Source: an uncultured Pseudomonadales bacterium (GTDB lineage Bacteria; Pseudomonadota; Gammaproteobacteria; Pseudomonadales; Balneatricaceae). Taken from it: 64,000 bases of DNA. Position 1 is the first letter of the stretch; every line of letters begins with the position of its first letter. The stretch lies in contig CALSNA010000001.1 of NCBI GenBank assembly GCA_943787595.1, positions 310,001 to 374,000 of the forward strand, read 5' to 3'. This document shows, piece after piece, positions 46,338 through 55,763 of the stretch. The notes under the pieces are model-generated. The model was not told the DNA's origin. It did not search any database and saw only the letters and a list, made by a program, of their open reading frames with translations. A program made the translations under genes and the position numbers.

Positions 46338-47597
46338 TTATTTACGGCGCATGGACAAGAAGAATTCTTGATTAGTCTTGAAATCTTTTAATTTGTCCAC
46401 TAGGAATTCAGTTGATGCGGTGTCTTCCATAGGGTCCAGTAGCTTGCGCAAAATCCACATACGCTGCAATTCTTCTTCACTCGTGAGCAATTCTTCACGC
46501 CGAGTGCTAGAGCGCCGGATATTGATTGCTGGGAAGATACGCTTCTCGGCAATACGACGGTCTAAGTGTACTTCTGAGTTTCCAGTTCCCTTAAATTCTT
46601 CGTAGATTACTTCATCCATCTTGGAACCAGTTTCGGTCAGAGCTGTGGCTATAATGGTTAAGCTGCCTCCTTCCTCAATATTACGGGCGGCACCAAAGAA
46701 ACGTTTAGGACGTTCCAATGCATGAGCGTCTACACCACCGGTAAGTACTTTACCAGAAGATGGCACTACGGTATTGTAGGCTCGGGCTAAGCGGGTGATT
46801 GAATCAAGTAATATCACTACATCTTTCTTGTGCTCAACTAGACGCTTGGCTTTCTCCACCACCATTTCAGCAACCTGAACGTGGCGGGAAGGCGGTTCAT
46901 CAAATGTGCTTGCTACTACTTCACCGCGTACTGAGCGTTTCATGTCAGTTACTTCCTCAGGCCGCTCATCAATCAATAATACAATTAAATAGCAATCTGA
47001 ATTATTGCGGGTGATAGAGTGGGCGATATTCTGCAACATCAGGGTTTTTCCAGCTTTAGGTGGTGATACCAGTAAAGCCCTTTGGCCGCAGCCCATTGGA
47101 GAGATTAAATCAACCACTCGTGCTGTTAAATCTTCTGTAGAACCATTACCAATTTCCATACTCAGACGCCGTTGAGGGAACAGCGGAGTTAGATTTTCAA
47201 ACAAGATCTTATTTTTTGCTTGCTCGGGCGGCCCAAAATTAATGTTAGATACTTTTAACAAGGCAAAATAGCGCTCGCCATCCTTAGGTGGGCGAATTTT
47301 GCCTTCTATGCTATCACCCGTACGCAGATTAAAGCGTCTGATCTGACTGGGGGAAACATAAATATCATCTGGGCCTGCTAGGTAGGAAGAATCTGCTGAG
47401 CGTAGAAAACCAAACCCATCTTGCAGAATCTCCAATACTCCGTCACTATATATATCTGCACCACTTTTGGCATGACGTTTTAGAATTGAAAAGATGACAT
47501 CTTGTTTACGAGAACGAGCCAGATTATCTAGCCCCATGCCTTTAGCAATGTCCAGCAATTCAGGCATGGACTTGGTTTTAAGATCGGTAAGATTCAT
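46338..47597 (-). CDS. rho: Transcription termination factor Rho
   Basis: 419-aa hexameric RNA helicase that terminates transcripts. It has the N-terminal Rho domain [20 protein letters not shown], the RNA-binding [20 protein letters not shown], Walker [17 protein letters not shown], Walker [18 protein letters not shown], the Q-loop [20 protein letters not shown] and the arginine-finger region [14 protein letters not shown]. Length 419 is exactly the family norm. A perfect 14-bp palindrome lies between the promoter region and the start. thioredoxin (trxA), normally just upstream in relatives, is missing. Confidence 0.97.
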   Translation of the reverse strand: MNLTDLKTKSMPELLDIAKGMGLDNLARSRKQDVIFSILKRHAKSGADIYSDGVLEILQDGFGFLRSADSSYLAGPDDIYVSPSQIRRFNLRTGDSIEGKIRPPKDGERYFALLKVSNINFGPPEQAKNKILFENLTPLFPQRRLSMEIGNGSTEDLTARVVDLISPMGCGQRALLVSPPKAGKTLMLQNIAHSITRNNSDCYLIVLLIDERPEEVTDMKRSVRGEVVASTFDEPPSRHVQVAEMVVEKAKRLVEHKKDVVILLDSITRLARAYNTVVPSSGKVLTGGVDAHALERPKRFFGAARNIEEGGSLTIIATALTETGSKMDEVIYEEFKGTGNSEVHLDRRIAEKRIFPAINIRRSSTRREELLTSEEELQRMWILRKLLDPMEDTASTEFLVDKLKDFKTNQEFFLSMRRK

Positions 47598-47607
47598 AAG
47601 TACAATC

Positions 47608-47621
47608 GCAGCTTAAGCTGC
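47608..47621 (-). promoter_or_regulatory. 14-bp perfect palindrome in the rho leader
   Basis: GCAGCTTAAGCTGC ends about 10 nt before the rho ATG, so in the transcript it covers or abuts the ribosome-binding region. It could serve in autoregulation of rho, which in other bacteria is attenuated in its leader. Inference only. Confidence 0.4.
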
Positions 47622-47802
47622 CTTAAGAAAAATCATTGATTTTGGTGGGGTTAATTTTGGACGCAATCATTGGATGAAGTTATTAGCGCCCAGCGGCAGG
47701 TCAGAAAGCGATCTTATGACATAAAAAATGTATTTAAAACTATATTACATTATTTGATATAGTTTAGATGCCCTTGGGTAGGCCTGTCAATGACCTATAT
47801 CA

Positions 47803-49011
47803 CTATATTACACTTGTCGTCCCAGCTTCGCCACTAGCAGCACGAAAATAGTTCAGACTCTGCTGTGTTTCACCCATCTGATCTAAAAGTGCTGCTAGCT
47901 CTAATTGGACTTCACGATCAGTCTGTAAGGCTAAACTGGCTCTTAAATAGTCACATGCTTTACCCCACAATTGCAGTTGTCGACACAAACGTCCTAGAGC
48001 CAACTGTAGGGCAGCGCTTGCTGGGGCTTGTTTTTGCCATGCTTCAGCCACAGTTAGGGATTTTTGTACATTAACCAAGGGTAGATTAGCATATAATAGC
48101 ACTAGATCATCTTGCCACTGCTTTTGTAGGGCAGATTGGATAAATCTCTCAGTGATCCCATGATGACCGTTGGCTAACTCTGTATATTGTAAAGCTTTAG
48201 CGTATTTCTTACGTAGGAGTGGCTCTTGTATGACATGATTAGGTGCGTTTCGCCAAAATCTCTGCAGAGCAGTTAGACCTTCCTGTATATCCCAATTGCT
48301 TATGGCTTGATCATAAGCGAGGCTTTGTTGAGCAGCTAACTGGTTAGTTGGTAACTGTTTACTTCGATCTAGTTGCATTAATAATACAATCAAATCCTGC
48401 CAGTATTGCAGGCGTTGTAGTACGCCGAGCAAATGCTGGTTTGCATCAGCATGTGTTTTGTCGGATTGAAGGATTTTCTTCAGCAATGGTAGTGCGGCCA
48501 TGTCGTTACCGCTTTGTAAGTAAAGCTCAGCCCGTTTGAGCAGTGTCAGGCTAGTGGTTTTTGGATGTTGGTTTGCTAACTGTTGTAGTAATGACTGGGC
48601 TTCATCCATACGACCTTGGCGAGCCAAAGCTTGAGCTAAACTGGGTTTAATTACAACGAGCATTATGTCCTGCTTGGCAAGCATTACCAAACGTTTCTCA
48701 GCATGTTGGTAGTAGCCACTGGCTAATGCTAACAAACCTTGGTGTAACTGGTTTTGTTGGCTCCGGAGACGGTTTGAAATAGTCCAGCGATTAAAATACA
48801 CCCATGGTGTTTTGATAGAAAACAGGAGCCACATTAGGAAATAACTCAATAGCCCAGCTATTAATATCAGTAGAAGTAATACCCAAACACTCATTTCCAA
48901 TGTCGTATTGCTCCATGATATAAGCACATAACCAGAATCATGGTACATGAGGGAACCCAGCCAAGTGCCTAACAACATGACACCCAACAAAATCAGTAGC
49001 ATCCGATGCAT
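47803..49011 (-). CDS. hemY: HemY-like TPR membrane protein of the heme cluster
   Basis: 402-aa inner-membrane protein with two N-terminal helices (MLLILLGVMLLGTWLGSLMY and SVWVLLLLILIAGLLSYFLM) and a cytoplasmic or periplasmic TPR domain of stacked helical pairs, for example LALASGYYQHAEKRLVMLAK and QALARQGRMDEAQSLLQQLA. This is the enterobacterial/pseudomonad HemY, not the Bacillus protoporphyrinogen oxidase of the same name. Its exact role in heme metabolism is unsettled. It starts immediately after the hemX stop, so the two are translationally linked. Confidence 0.88.
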   Translation of the reverse strand: MHRMLLILLGVMLLGTWLGSLMYHDSGYVLISWSNTTLEMSVWVLLLLILIAGLLSYFLMWLLFSIKTPWVYFNRWTISNRLRSQQNQLHQGLLALASGYYQHAEKRLVMLAKQDIMLVVIKPSLAQALARQGRMDEAQSLLQQLANQHPKTTSLTLLKRAELYLQSGNDMAALPLLKKILQSDKTHADANQHLLGVLQRLQYWQDLIVLLMQLDRSKQLPTNQLAAQQSLAYDQAISNWDIQEGLTALQRFWRNAPNHVIQEPLLRKKYAKALQYTELANGHHGITERFIQSALQKQWQDDLVLLYANLPLVNVQKSLTVAEAWQKQAPASAALQLALGRLCRQLQLWGKACDYLRASLALQTDREVQLELAALLDQMGETQQSLNYFRAASGEAGTTSVI

Positions 49012-49012
49012 A

Positions 49013-50227
49013 TCACTGTGGTTCCTGTACTAATAGGCTGTTTGCTGATGCATCAATAATAGGTGTATTGATCTGGTTTTTGGTAGCCTGCCGGGATGAG
49101 AGATTCATATACTGCTGGAAGGTACTCATGGAAGCACTGATATCTGGCAAATCTATAGTAACTGGATGCTGTTTCAGGATATGTATCTTTTCTGACATTG
49201 CTTGTACTGCTGGATCATCAATGCGGTAATAGGTATGTAGCAGTTTCTGCACTTGATCTAGGCTGGCATAATAAAATTCTTGTTGTTGACTCAGTAATGC
49301 TGCCTGAGCCTGGCTCAGTGCCAGTTCAATGTGCATGCTTACCACCAGTAAGGCTTGGGGTGATAACAACTGCTGTAGTGGCTGAGTGTGTTGTCGTATC
49401 ACAATCAATTGACGCAAATCCCACCATATTTCAGAACTAAAGTCTTTAATTTGCTGCCAAACCCAAAAGGCAGTATCGGTTTCAATTGTGGTTATTAGTT
49501 CAGCTGTTTTCTCTGGCTTTATATTGGTGACCAATGATTGGTTTGTCACCATATCTGGCCAGTACGCTAATGCCTTACTCTGTTTAATCAAGGCACTCAA
49601 GCTGGCATAGACACCATTGATATCTTGTTTAGCTACCGATTGTAAGGCCATCATATCTGCTGCAATGGCTTGTCGTACCATATCAGTATCAATATTTTCA
49701 TGTGCACGCACAAGCTCATCAGCTGCTTTTAATAACATCAAGGCGCCTTGGCTAGATCGTTCAATCACTAGTCGATGGTTGGCCAGTCGCAACAGGTATT
49801 GCACTTCTTCCATTGACCAGTCAACTGCAGTATGTCTCATTGTTGCTTGAGTCAATTGTTCAAATGCTGTATTCGATTTTTCTTCTATTTTCAAAAGCTT
49901 GGTTTCAATACTCTGTTGCAATTGTGCTATATTTTTGCGTTGTACTGTCATAGTTTGGTTCAAGCTAGCTTCCATCTGCAGTTGTTGTTGGGTCTGCTGT
50001 AATTGATCTGCTTGCAACTGCTGGTAGTCAATCAATTGTTGTTGTAGTTGCAGTTGTTGCCAACCCAGCCATGACAGGATTAAAATCAAGGTAACGGCAT
50101 TTAGCCACAACAGTGCTATGGGCCAACGCCGCCATGCTGACCGGGCAGTTGCCGTATTGGCTGAATCATTTGGGGGCGCAACATTGAGTTCATGTGGCGC
50201 ATCAGTATGGGAAGTGGTTTGATTCAT
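49013..50227 (-). CDS. hemX: HemX-like membrane coiled-coil protein
   Basis: 404-aa protein with a polar N-terminus of about 30 residues, one membrane helix (WPIALLWLNAVTLILILSWL), a Gln-rich coiled coil and a globular helical domain with VDWSMEEVQYLLRLANHRLV, the hallmark of the HemX family. The name uroporphyrin-III C-methyltransferase is often attached to this family but the SAM methyltransferase fold is absent; it is better seen as a membrane scaffold of unknown function in the heme cluster. Confidence 0.88.
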   Translation of the reverse strand: MNQTTSHTDAPHELNVAPPNDSANTATARSAWRRWPIALLWLNAVTLILILSWLGWQQLQLQQQLIDYQQLQADQLQQTQQQLQMEASLNQTMTVQRKNIAQLQQSIETKLLKIEEKSNTAFEQLTQATMRHTAVDWSMEEVQYLLRLANHRLVIERSSQGALMLLKAADELVRAHENIDTDMVRQAIAADMMALQSVAKQDINGVYASLSALIKQSKALAYWPDMVTNQSLVTNIKPEKTAELITTIETDTAFWVWQQIKDFSSEIWWDLRQLIVIRQHTQPLQQLLSPQALLVVSMHIELALSQAQAALLSQQQEFYYASLDQVQKLLHTYYRIDDPAVQAMSEKIHILKQHPVTIDLPDISASMSTFQQYMNLSSRQATKNQINTPIIDASANSLLVQEPQ

Positions 50228-50481
50228 TTACTTAATAATCGTTATTGAATGCCAGTTAGCCAGGATACACAAGACCATACTTACCTTATCAGTCATTATC
50301 TTTACTTCTATCTGATAAAAACTATCATTATTTTAAGTTTTAGTGCGAAGATATTAGCATGAATGTATATGCTCTGGTTATGGAGAGTTACATTTTTTTG
50401 TGAATTCTGATGTATGGTCAACTATTGGTCAATCATATTAACATTTTAATAGAGAATTGAGAGTGTGCTACCACCATCACA

Positions 50482-51312
50482 TTAGTTAACTTGATGTGAG
50501 GAAACATAATAATATTCATCCAACGCGTTGCACATGGCTTGATCTGATGCTCCGACACTGATCTTAACACGCCTGAACCCTAAGCTATAAGCTAAATCAG
50601 CCACTCGTTGACTCGGCGCTACTATCAGGATTCGATGGCGTTTTAACCATAGTTGTGCGGGCATGAGGTGGTTGAAATTGATCAATGTTTCACCACTTTG
50701 GCATAAAACTGCCGATGGGTTGTAAGATGCTACTTGGGCGATGTCTGCCTTTGAGGGCTTAGTCCTTTGACGAATGTAGCATTCAGCATAGTCTACTTCT
50801 GCTAGATGGGCACGACAGGCTGCTGCCAACGTGTCCCGTCCACCTACACCTCGCACAATCAATACCCGGTCACGGGCTTTTAATTGTGGTAGCAGGCCAG
50901 CCAGTAAGGCCTCACTATCACATCCCTGATGTGGTCGCTGGGCGTGGATATCAAATGCCTGTAACCGATAACCAGTTGCCTCTCCTATTGCCCACCAATG
51001 TAGGGTTATTGGCAGTTTTATCCAGTAACGATTAACCCAGGGCAGCCAGAAGGCTGCTGCATTGGCACTAACCACGATAATATGTTGGTAACGGTCAATT
51101 TCAGTGGCACGGACACTGCATTGTTGAGCCATAGCTGAATCAGCACTGATCGGTTCAATGGCCAAACAGGGAAAGGCCATTGCTTCATAGCCTCGATCCT
51201 GCAACTGCTGTAGCAATGGTTTGGCCTGTTGTTGAGGTCGAGTCGCTAATACTCGTATCTTGTGATGACCAACTTCAGCAGAATTGTCCACACTGGTTAA
51301 CTTAACGTTCAT
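50482..51312 (-). CDS. hemD: Uroporphyrinogen-III synthase
   Basis: 276-aa cytosolic enzyme that cyclises hydroxymethylbilane and inverts ring D. The family is poorly conserved, but RVLATRPQQQAKPLLQQLQD, HIIVVSANAAAFWLPWV, LIVRGVGGRDTLAAACRAHL with the conserved Gly-rich loop, and AVLCQSGETLINFNHLM follow the two-domain HemD pattern. It follows hemC by 110 bp. A 254-bp gap to hemX is wider than the near-contact usual in relatives. Confidence 0.9.
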   Translation of the reverse strand: MNVKLTSVDNSAEVGHHKIRVLATRPQQQAKPLLQQLQDRGYEAMAFPCLAIEPISADSAMAQQCSVRATEIDRYQHIIVVSANAAAFWLPWVNRYWIKLPITLHWWAIGEATGYRLQAFDIHAQRPHQGCDSEALLAGLLPQLKARDRVLIVRGVGGRDTLAAACRAHLAEVDYAECYIRQRTKPSKADIAQVASYNPSAVLCQSGETLINFNHLMPAQLWLKRHRILIVAPSQRVADLAYSLGFRRVKISVGASDQAMCNALDEYYYVSSHQVN

Positions 51313-51422
51313 CTTTTGTAAACGGATTACAGGTTCATGCTAAACCATCAGTCTTCAAGGCGGGCACAGTAGCAATATATTATTTTTCATATACATTGTT
51401 TTTTCAATTATTCAATTTATAT

Positions 51423-52349
51423 TTAACTGGTGTGTACCGATTGCAAGATTGCGCCAGCACCTTGTGACAGTAGCGCTTCTGCCAATTTTATGCCAAGGGC
51501 TTCTGACTCCTTTCTAGGTGCGTGTCCCTGGCTGCGCAATAATATGGTGCCATCTGGCTGTCCCACCAGAGCACGCAAAAATAACTTGTTATCTTTAACT
51601 AATTGCGCAAAACAGGCAATAGGGACTTGGCACCCTCCCTGCAGGTGACGATTGAGGCTGCGCTCAGCCATAACACAGTCAGCAGTATCAGCATGATGAA
51701 GCGGCTCCAGTAGTGTCTGTGTGACTGCATCATCCAGACGACACTCTATACCTATTGCCCCCTGACCAGCAGCTGGTAGACTCTGGCTATCCTTAAAACG
51801 ATAGGTAATACGGGACTCCATTTGCAAGCGCAGCAGGCCTGCACTGGCCAGAACAATGGCATCGTATTTTCCAGCATCAAGCTTAGCCAGTCGAGTATTG
51901 ATATTACCTCGTAAATTGCGAATAGTTAGATCTTTCCTCAAGACATGTATCTGCAACTGACGCCTTAGACTGGAAGTGCCGATACAAGCGTATGCTGGTA
52001 GCTGATTTAGATGGGTGTAATGATTGCTGACCAAAGCATCGCTAGGATCTTCTCGTTCACAAATAACGGCTAAACCAAGTCCTTCTGGAAAGGTCATGGG
52101 AACATCTTTCATGGAATGAACAGCAATGTCAGCACGTCCATCAATTAGCGCTTGTTCCAGCTCTTTTACAAACAGCCCTTTGCCACCAATCTTTGCCAAT
52201 GGCGCATCCAGAATTTTATCTCCCTGAGTGGTGATGCCAATCAATTCGACTTCTAGCTTTGGGTACAAGGCTTGTAGATGACCACGGATATGATGGGCTT
52301 GCCACAAGGCTAACTGGCTTTTCCGGGTAGCAATGCGGATAATTGGCAT
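51423..52349 (-). CDS. hemC: Porphobilinogen deaminase (hydroxymethylbilane synthase)
   Basis: 308-aa enzyme joining four porphobilinogen molecules. The N-terminal [20 protein letters not shown], the substrate arginines in [12 protein letters not shown] and [14 protein letters not shown], and the cofactor cysteine in [15 protein letters not shown] (attachment of the dipyrromethane) are all present. [20 protein letters not shown] and AVHSMKDVP are also diagnostic. It is the first gene of hemC-hemD-hemX-hemY on the minus strand. Confidence 0.97.
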   Translation of the reverse strand: MPIIRIATRKSQLALWQAHHIRGHLQALYPKLEVELIGITTQGDKILDAPLAKIGGKGLFVKELEQALIDGRADIAVHSMKDVPMTFPEGLGLAVICEREDPSDALVSNHYTHLNQLPAYACIGTSSLRRQLQIHVLRKDLTIRNLRGNINTRLAKLDAGKYDAIVLASAGLLRLQMESRITYRFKDSQSLPAAGQGAIGIECRLDDAVTQTLLEPLHHADTADCVMAERSLNRHLQGGCQVPIACFAQLVKDNKLFLRALVGQPDGTILLRSQGHAPRKESEALGIKLAEALLSQGAGAILQSVHTS

Positions 52350-52710
52350 TAGATTATCACCTGCTCATTGGCTAACGGTATAGCCAATAGGTTTGAAACT
52401 TATAGGATACCTCATCATACAGCCTTGGCACAATTTGATAGCTGTTTGATAATATGAAGGCTTTCGTAATTTGCGGCCAGACTACGCAACAATAGCTAGG
52501 TTAACAATCTGTTGCTTTAATCGTAAGCATAATGGAATAGATTGTGTAATGCATGGTATTATTATGGCTTATGGTTTAATGAAAAAAATGCATACGCATC
52601 ATGGCGATTTATTTTTTTAACTATATTATTCACACTATTTAATCAGTTACTTGTCTGTTTTTATAATGTACATGAGTCTTATCGTACTAAAGTTATGTTG
52701 TAGGTATTAG
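52350..52710. other. Gap between hemC and 6S RNA
   Basis: About 360 bases with the hemC promoter region. In many gammaproteobacteria the gene after 6S RNA is the 5-formyltetrahydrofolate cyclo-ligase; no readable remnant was found. Confidence 0.4.
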
Positions 52711-52892
52711 GAACTTCCCGCAATGTCGTATTTGACTCAAGCCCTGAACCCATGGATTCAAGGTGGAAGCTACTGTTACACGGAAGGCTTTCCACAATTC
52801 AGTGGACATGCACAAAGTGTAATTTTTCGGCCTCCAATACTGGCATATCGGCTCGAGGGACGTAGCCAAAACTCAATCACTGCAGGAAGTCT
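52711..52892 (-). ncRNA. ssrS: 6S RNA
   Basis: The minus strand contains the 6S RNA landmarks in order: 5' closing strand ACTTCCTGCAGTG, the CCCTCGAGCCGATAT segment, the central bubble region, CCACCTTGAATCCATGGGTT, and a 3' strand CATTGCGGGAAGT that pairs with the 5' strand (with G-U pairs). 6S RNA mimics an open promoter and sequesters sigma-70 RNA polymerase in stationary phase. It lies just downstream of zapA on the same strand, as in most gammaproteobacteria. Ends are approximate to a few bases. Confidence 0.88.
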
Positions 52893-52898
52893 CTTGTA

Positions 52899-52904
52899 AG
52901 TATA
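52899..52904 (-). promoter_or_regulatory. -10 box for 6S RNA
   Basis: TATACT on the minus strand ends 6 bp before the inferred 6S RNA 5' end. No convincing -35 box was found at the usual distance. Confidence 0.5.
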
Positions 52905-52954
52905 CTCATTTTAGTGAATTTTTCATCTACTTTGGTAAAAAATTTCCTGGCACA

Positions 52955-53239
52955 TTAACTGGAATCAAGTACTTTGCCAATACACTGGTCAAGCTGTTGA
53001 CAGGTTATTTGAGTTAGTTTGGCAAATTCCCTTGCTTCAACTAACTCAGCACTAATATTAAGTGCGGCTATAATCGCTGTACGTTCCGGCTTTTGCAACC
53101 GATCTGAATGACGCAAGCTATCTAATTGCTGGTTAAGAAGTGTGGCCGCCTGGTGCAGGATTTGTTCATGTTCTGGGGCGCAACTAATTGTATATGCCTG
53201 CCCTAAGATAGAAATGCTTGTGGTCTTATTGTTGGTCAT
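52955..53239 (-). CDS. zapA: Cell division protein ZapA
   Basis: 94-aa FtsZ-bundling protein. From the ATG at 53239 (AGGG upstream) it reads MTNNKTTSISILGQAYTISC, then EHEQILHQAATLLNQQLDSL and RTAIIAALNISAELVEAREF, the short globular head plus C-terminal helix of ZapA. An upstream codon at 53257 would add six residues. 6S RNA follows it, the conserved zapA-ssrS arrangement; ygfB/pepP-type neighbours upstream are absent. Confidence 0.93.
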   Translation of the reverse strand: MTNNKTTSISILGQAYTISCAPEHEQILHQAATLLNQQLDSLRHSDRLQKPERTAIIAALNISAELVEAREFAKLTQITCQQLDQCIGKVLDSS

Positions 53240-54017
53240 TCTATTGCCCTGTCTCAAGGTTTTTAAGGGCTAATTTTAGTAATAGTTGCAGTTCTTGTGT
53301 CATCGTTTTAATTCATCAATTACCTAAATTTGTACTTTAGCAGCTATTCCAATTAACATGTTGCCGCACTTAACTTGCACATGATGAACTGTGTCAATAT
53401 TATCAAATCATTATAAAAATACTACCATTGCAGGTCAATTTCCATGATGGTCAGTATCATGATAATGATTTTATACTATGTTGATTATAAGGGGTTAGTG
53501 CTATGATCGAATAGGTCAGATACAGGCTGGTTGTCCCCATGCGCTAAATTCAACCTTTCTCCTCTATGTAGAACACTTGAAATAAAGTCCTATTCTCTTA
53601 ACTACCATACTGACTGTAAGGTACGCTAATCAAGATGATAAATTGTGTGTTCTATGCAATTGTAGCTCTGGGTGCTATACGATATATTGGTGCCGTATAG
53701 GGTCGGATGTGCTTGGTTGAATACAACTGTGTGAGCAGTGTTATAGGACGACAACAATGTTGTATGTAATGATACATACCGTTTTACGGTACAACCATCA
53801 ATATGTTGGTGCAATCTATAATATATTGGCACGTAATGTACGTACAACGACTCTTGCTAAGCCTACCGATGTATTAGAGGCGTAAGGTATAGTAACGCAA
53901 CCTAAGGCTATTTTTTATTGTCTACTGCTGTCGTGGGTGACTAATATAGCGATTGGTTTTTTAATTCTGGTGTAATTAGGGATGTATGCTGGTGTGTCTA
54001 ACACTATTAATCACCTG
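53240..54017. other. Gap with clustered short inverted repeats
   Basis: No gene seen. Between 53675 and 53843 at least five perfect short inverted repeats occur: CTATACG/CGTATAG (53675-53700), ACAACA/TGTTGT (53751-53763), GTATGTA/TACATAC (53762-53779), TACCG/CGGTA (53777-53791) and ACGTA/TACGT (53831-53843). A motif like ATATATTGG with a following TGC or CAC occurs three times (near 53683, 53800 and 53822). Confidence 0.55.
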
Positions 54018-54566
54018 TCATAACAATTTCTCAATAGCGCTTGAGAGTGATTGTGATTCGGGTCCGACCCAACTGGAAAAACGGTTAATAACTTGTCCCT
54101 GGCGATCCACTAGGAATTTGTTGAAATTCCAGCTGGGTTCACCCACGTGTGATGCTAAATATTGAAAAATAGGATGGGCCTGTTCACCGGCTACTGAAAT
54201 TTTTTCTGTCATTAGAAAGGTAACACCGAAATTCAAGTAACAAATGCGTGCAGTTTCTTTTGCGGTAGCAGCCTCTTGATTGAAATCATTGGAAGGGAAT
54301 CCGATTACTACTAGGCCACGATCGCGATAGCGTTGGTAAAGCGCTTCCAGGTCACCAAATTGGCTGGTAAAACCACAATGACTGGCTGTATTAACCAACA
54401 ATATAGGCTTATCTGTGATCTTTGCACAAACATCAATCATCTGATCACTGTGTAGCTGCTGCAAGGAATGATTAATCCAATCAGGGCATGCTGTCTGTGC
54501 CTGTACAATAGGTAATATCAGCAATGTCACTAGGAATACATGCAGGCGCCTAAAGGTTGTGTTCAT
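54018..54566 (-). CDS. Exported glutathione peroxidase-family thiol peroxidase
   Basis: 182-aa thioredoxin-fold peroxidase with a signal peptide (VFLVTLLILPIVQA before QTACPDW), so it should act in the periplasm. VNTASHCGFTSQFGDLEALY carries the peroxidatic Cys, FPSNDFNQEAATAKE is the second family block and WNFNKFLVDRQG contains the active-site Trp and Asn. Most GPx enzymes of this type use thioredoxin or glutathione; the reductant is not visible here. Length after signal removal (about 160) is typical. It stands alone. Confidence 0.9.
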   Translation of the reverse strand: MNTTFRRLHVFLVTLLILPIVQAQTACPDWINHSLQQLHSDQMIDVCAKITDKPILLVNTASHCGFTSQFGDLEALYQRYRDRGLVVIGFPSNDFNQEAATAKETARICYLNFGVTFLMTEKISVAGEQAHPIFQYLASHVGEPSWNFNKFLVDRQGQVINRFSSWVGPESQSLSSAIEKLL

Positions 54567-55017
54567 AAGAGAAGCTCCAGTTGCTTATCCATATGTTGTA
54601 GTTTATTTATGTATCTTAGCCCTTACTACCTATATACACTACATGCTACCATCAATAAGTATAATCTATTTTAGATTGATAAATAGTGGCTTGCAACTCT
54701 TCGTAACAATGTATTTTTCAAAACCTGATTACAGGTCATTCCTCAACTCAAGTTGCTAGTTAATTTAAGCAGTATCATTGTGTTTTTTTTAGCTGATCAA
54801 GCGTAAAACGTCACTTGAGTGTTTTACTTCTTAGGGGAGCAAAGTAGAAGTTGCGTGTTTTTATTCTTAATAAAGCATGCAGCAGATCGATAACTGCCAG
54901 GGTGGTACGCTGCCAATAGCTATGTGGGGTCGCATTAGCTATTGCAAGCCCTTAATCATTTAGTCGCCAGATCTTGTGCGGGTTCAACTGATTCAAATCA
55001 GTTCGTATCTAGCCAGA
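54567..55017. other. Gap upstream of the peroxidase
   Basis: About 450 bases without a recognised gene. GTAAAAC/GTTTTAC form a small hairpin near 54808-54829. The peroxidase promoter should lie at its left end. Confidence 0.4.
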
Positions 55018-55101
55018 ATGACCTCTTAGATGGATTGGCTGTGGCTAAAATTCTAGCTAGACCATCTAATAAGTCTTAATAATGCTCAGATATGAGGTCA
55101 T
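55018..55101. repeat. Nested inverted-repeat element after the pilin cluster
   Basis: Outer arms ATGACCTC (55018-55025) and GAGGTCAT (55094-55101) enclose inner arms TTAGATGG (55026-55033) and CCATCTAA (55062-55069), all perfect. The left arms are contiguous, so the left 16 bases pair with two separated segments on the right. It lies just downstream of the leftward pilin genes and may be their terminator, a small structured RNA or a miniature element. Confidence 0.6.
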
Positions 55102-55143
55102 GCCCATCCCACTGTTTTATGAGATTCTAGTTAAGAACAAACA

Positions 55144-55578
55144 TCAGCCACACCTGCCTGTAGTTTGCCCTAACTGATCATAAGCTTGGCGTCTGCCCCA
55201 TTGATCCAGTTGCAATTGATAGCAGCTATGGTCAGCAGCTTGCAGACCAGTCTTGCGTATTTCAGCATGTAGAGTATAGCCTTGTTCGTTTAGTTCAATA
55301 CGGTAGTGGTAATACTCATCCAGGGGTTCTTGTATATCTGCACTGGCGAAGTCAGCAAAATAGGTATGGTAACGGCTATACCATACTGATTGAGCTAAGC
55401 CGATTTGTTGTAAGGTCTTCCATCCCTGTTGTCGTCCAGCGTGTAGCAGATGCTGATTCCATACAGGTAGTGCTAGATTTAGCAATAGCCCTAGCAGTAT
55501 TAAGACTACTAGCACTTCCAATAGACTGAACGCTTGTTGATGGTGTTTTGATTGAGTAGTTATGGATTGATCTAGGTA
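55144..55578 (-). pseudogene. pilE: PilE-like minor pilin without a recognisable start
   Basis: The frame carries a type IV prepilin signature, KHHQQAFSLLEVLVVLILLG, followed by a pilin body with YHTYFADFASADIQEPLDEY and a C-terminal cysteine pair (SCYQLQL and GRCG) as in PilE-type minor pilins. No ATG or GTG precedes the hydrophobic helix: upstream of it the frame is open only to 55578, and the first usable codon is a TTG at 55521 inside the helix. The residue before the cleavage point is Ala rather than the near-invariant Gly. I judge the gene to have lost its start and to be non-functional, though an unusual start codon cannot be excluded. Confidence 0.65.
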
Positions 55579-55763
55579 TCAAATTGGAAATACACTCTTG
55601 GCAATGAGGCCAGATAAGCTTGTCGTTGCTGATGACTGTCGCCAGCAGCAGTCAATAGGTAGCTGCTCTGTTGCAACATGGCAACGGTAGTTAACATCAT
55701 CAGCATTAATATGACCAGTGCCAGTGGTAAGATCCACCCCTGTTGTTGTTTAGATTGCTGCAC
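55572..55763 (-). pseudogene. pilX: pilX fragment
   Basis: From a GTG at 55763 the frame reads QQSKQQQGWILPLALVILML and continues with QQSSYLLTAAGDSHQQRQAY, the N-terminal helix of PilX (typically RQ-GAALLV--LILLLV-TLLG). It ends after 63 codons with LPRVYFQFDT, whereas PilX is about 170-200 aa, so the globular domain is gone. It lies between the pilW and pilE pieces in the order found in pseudomonads. Confidence 0.7.

Noticed and set aside
49013-50227. Calling hemX a uroporphyrinogen-III C-methyltransferase
   Set aside because: The protein has a single TM helix and coiled coil and lacks the SAM-methyltransferase motifs; the label is a known carry-over for this family.
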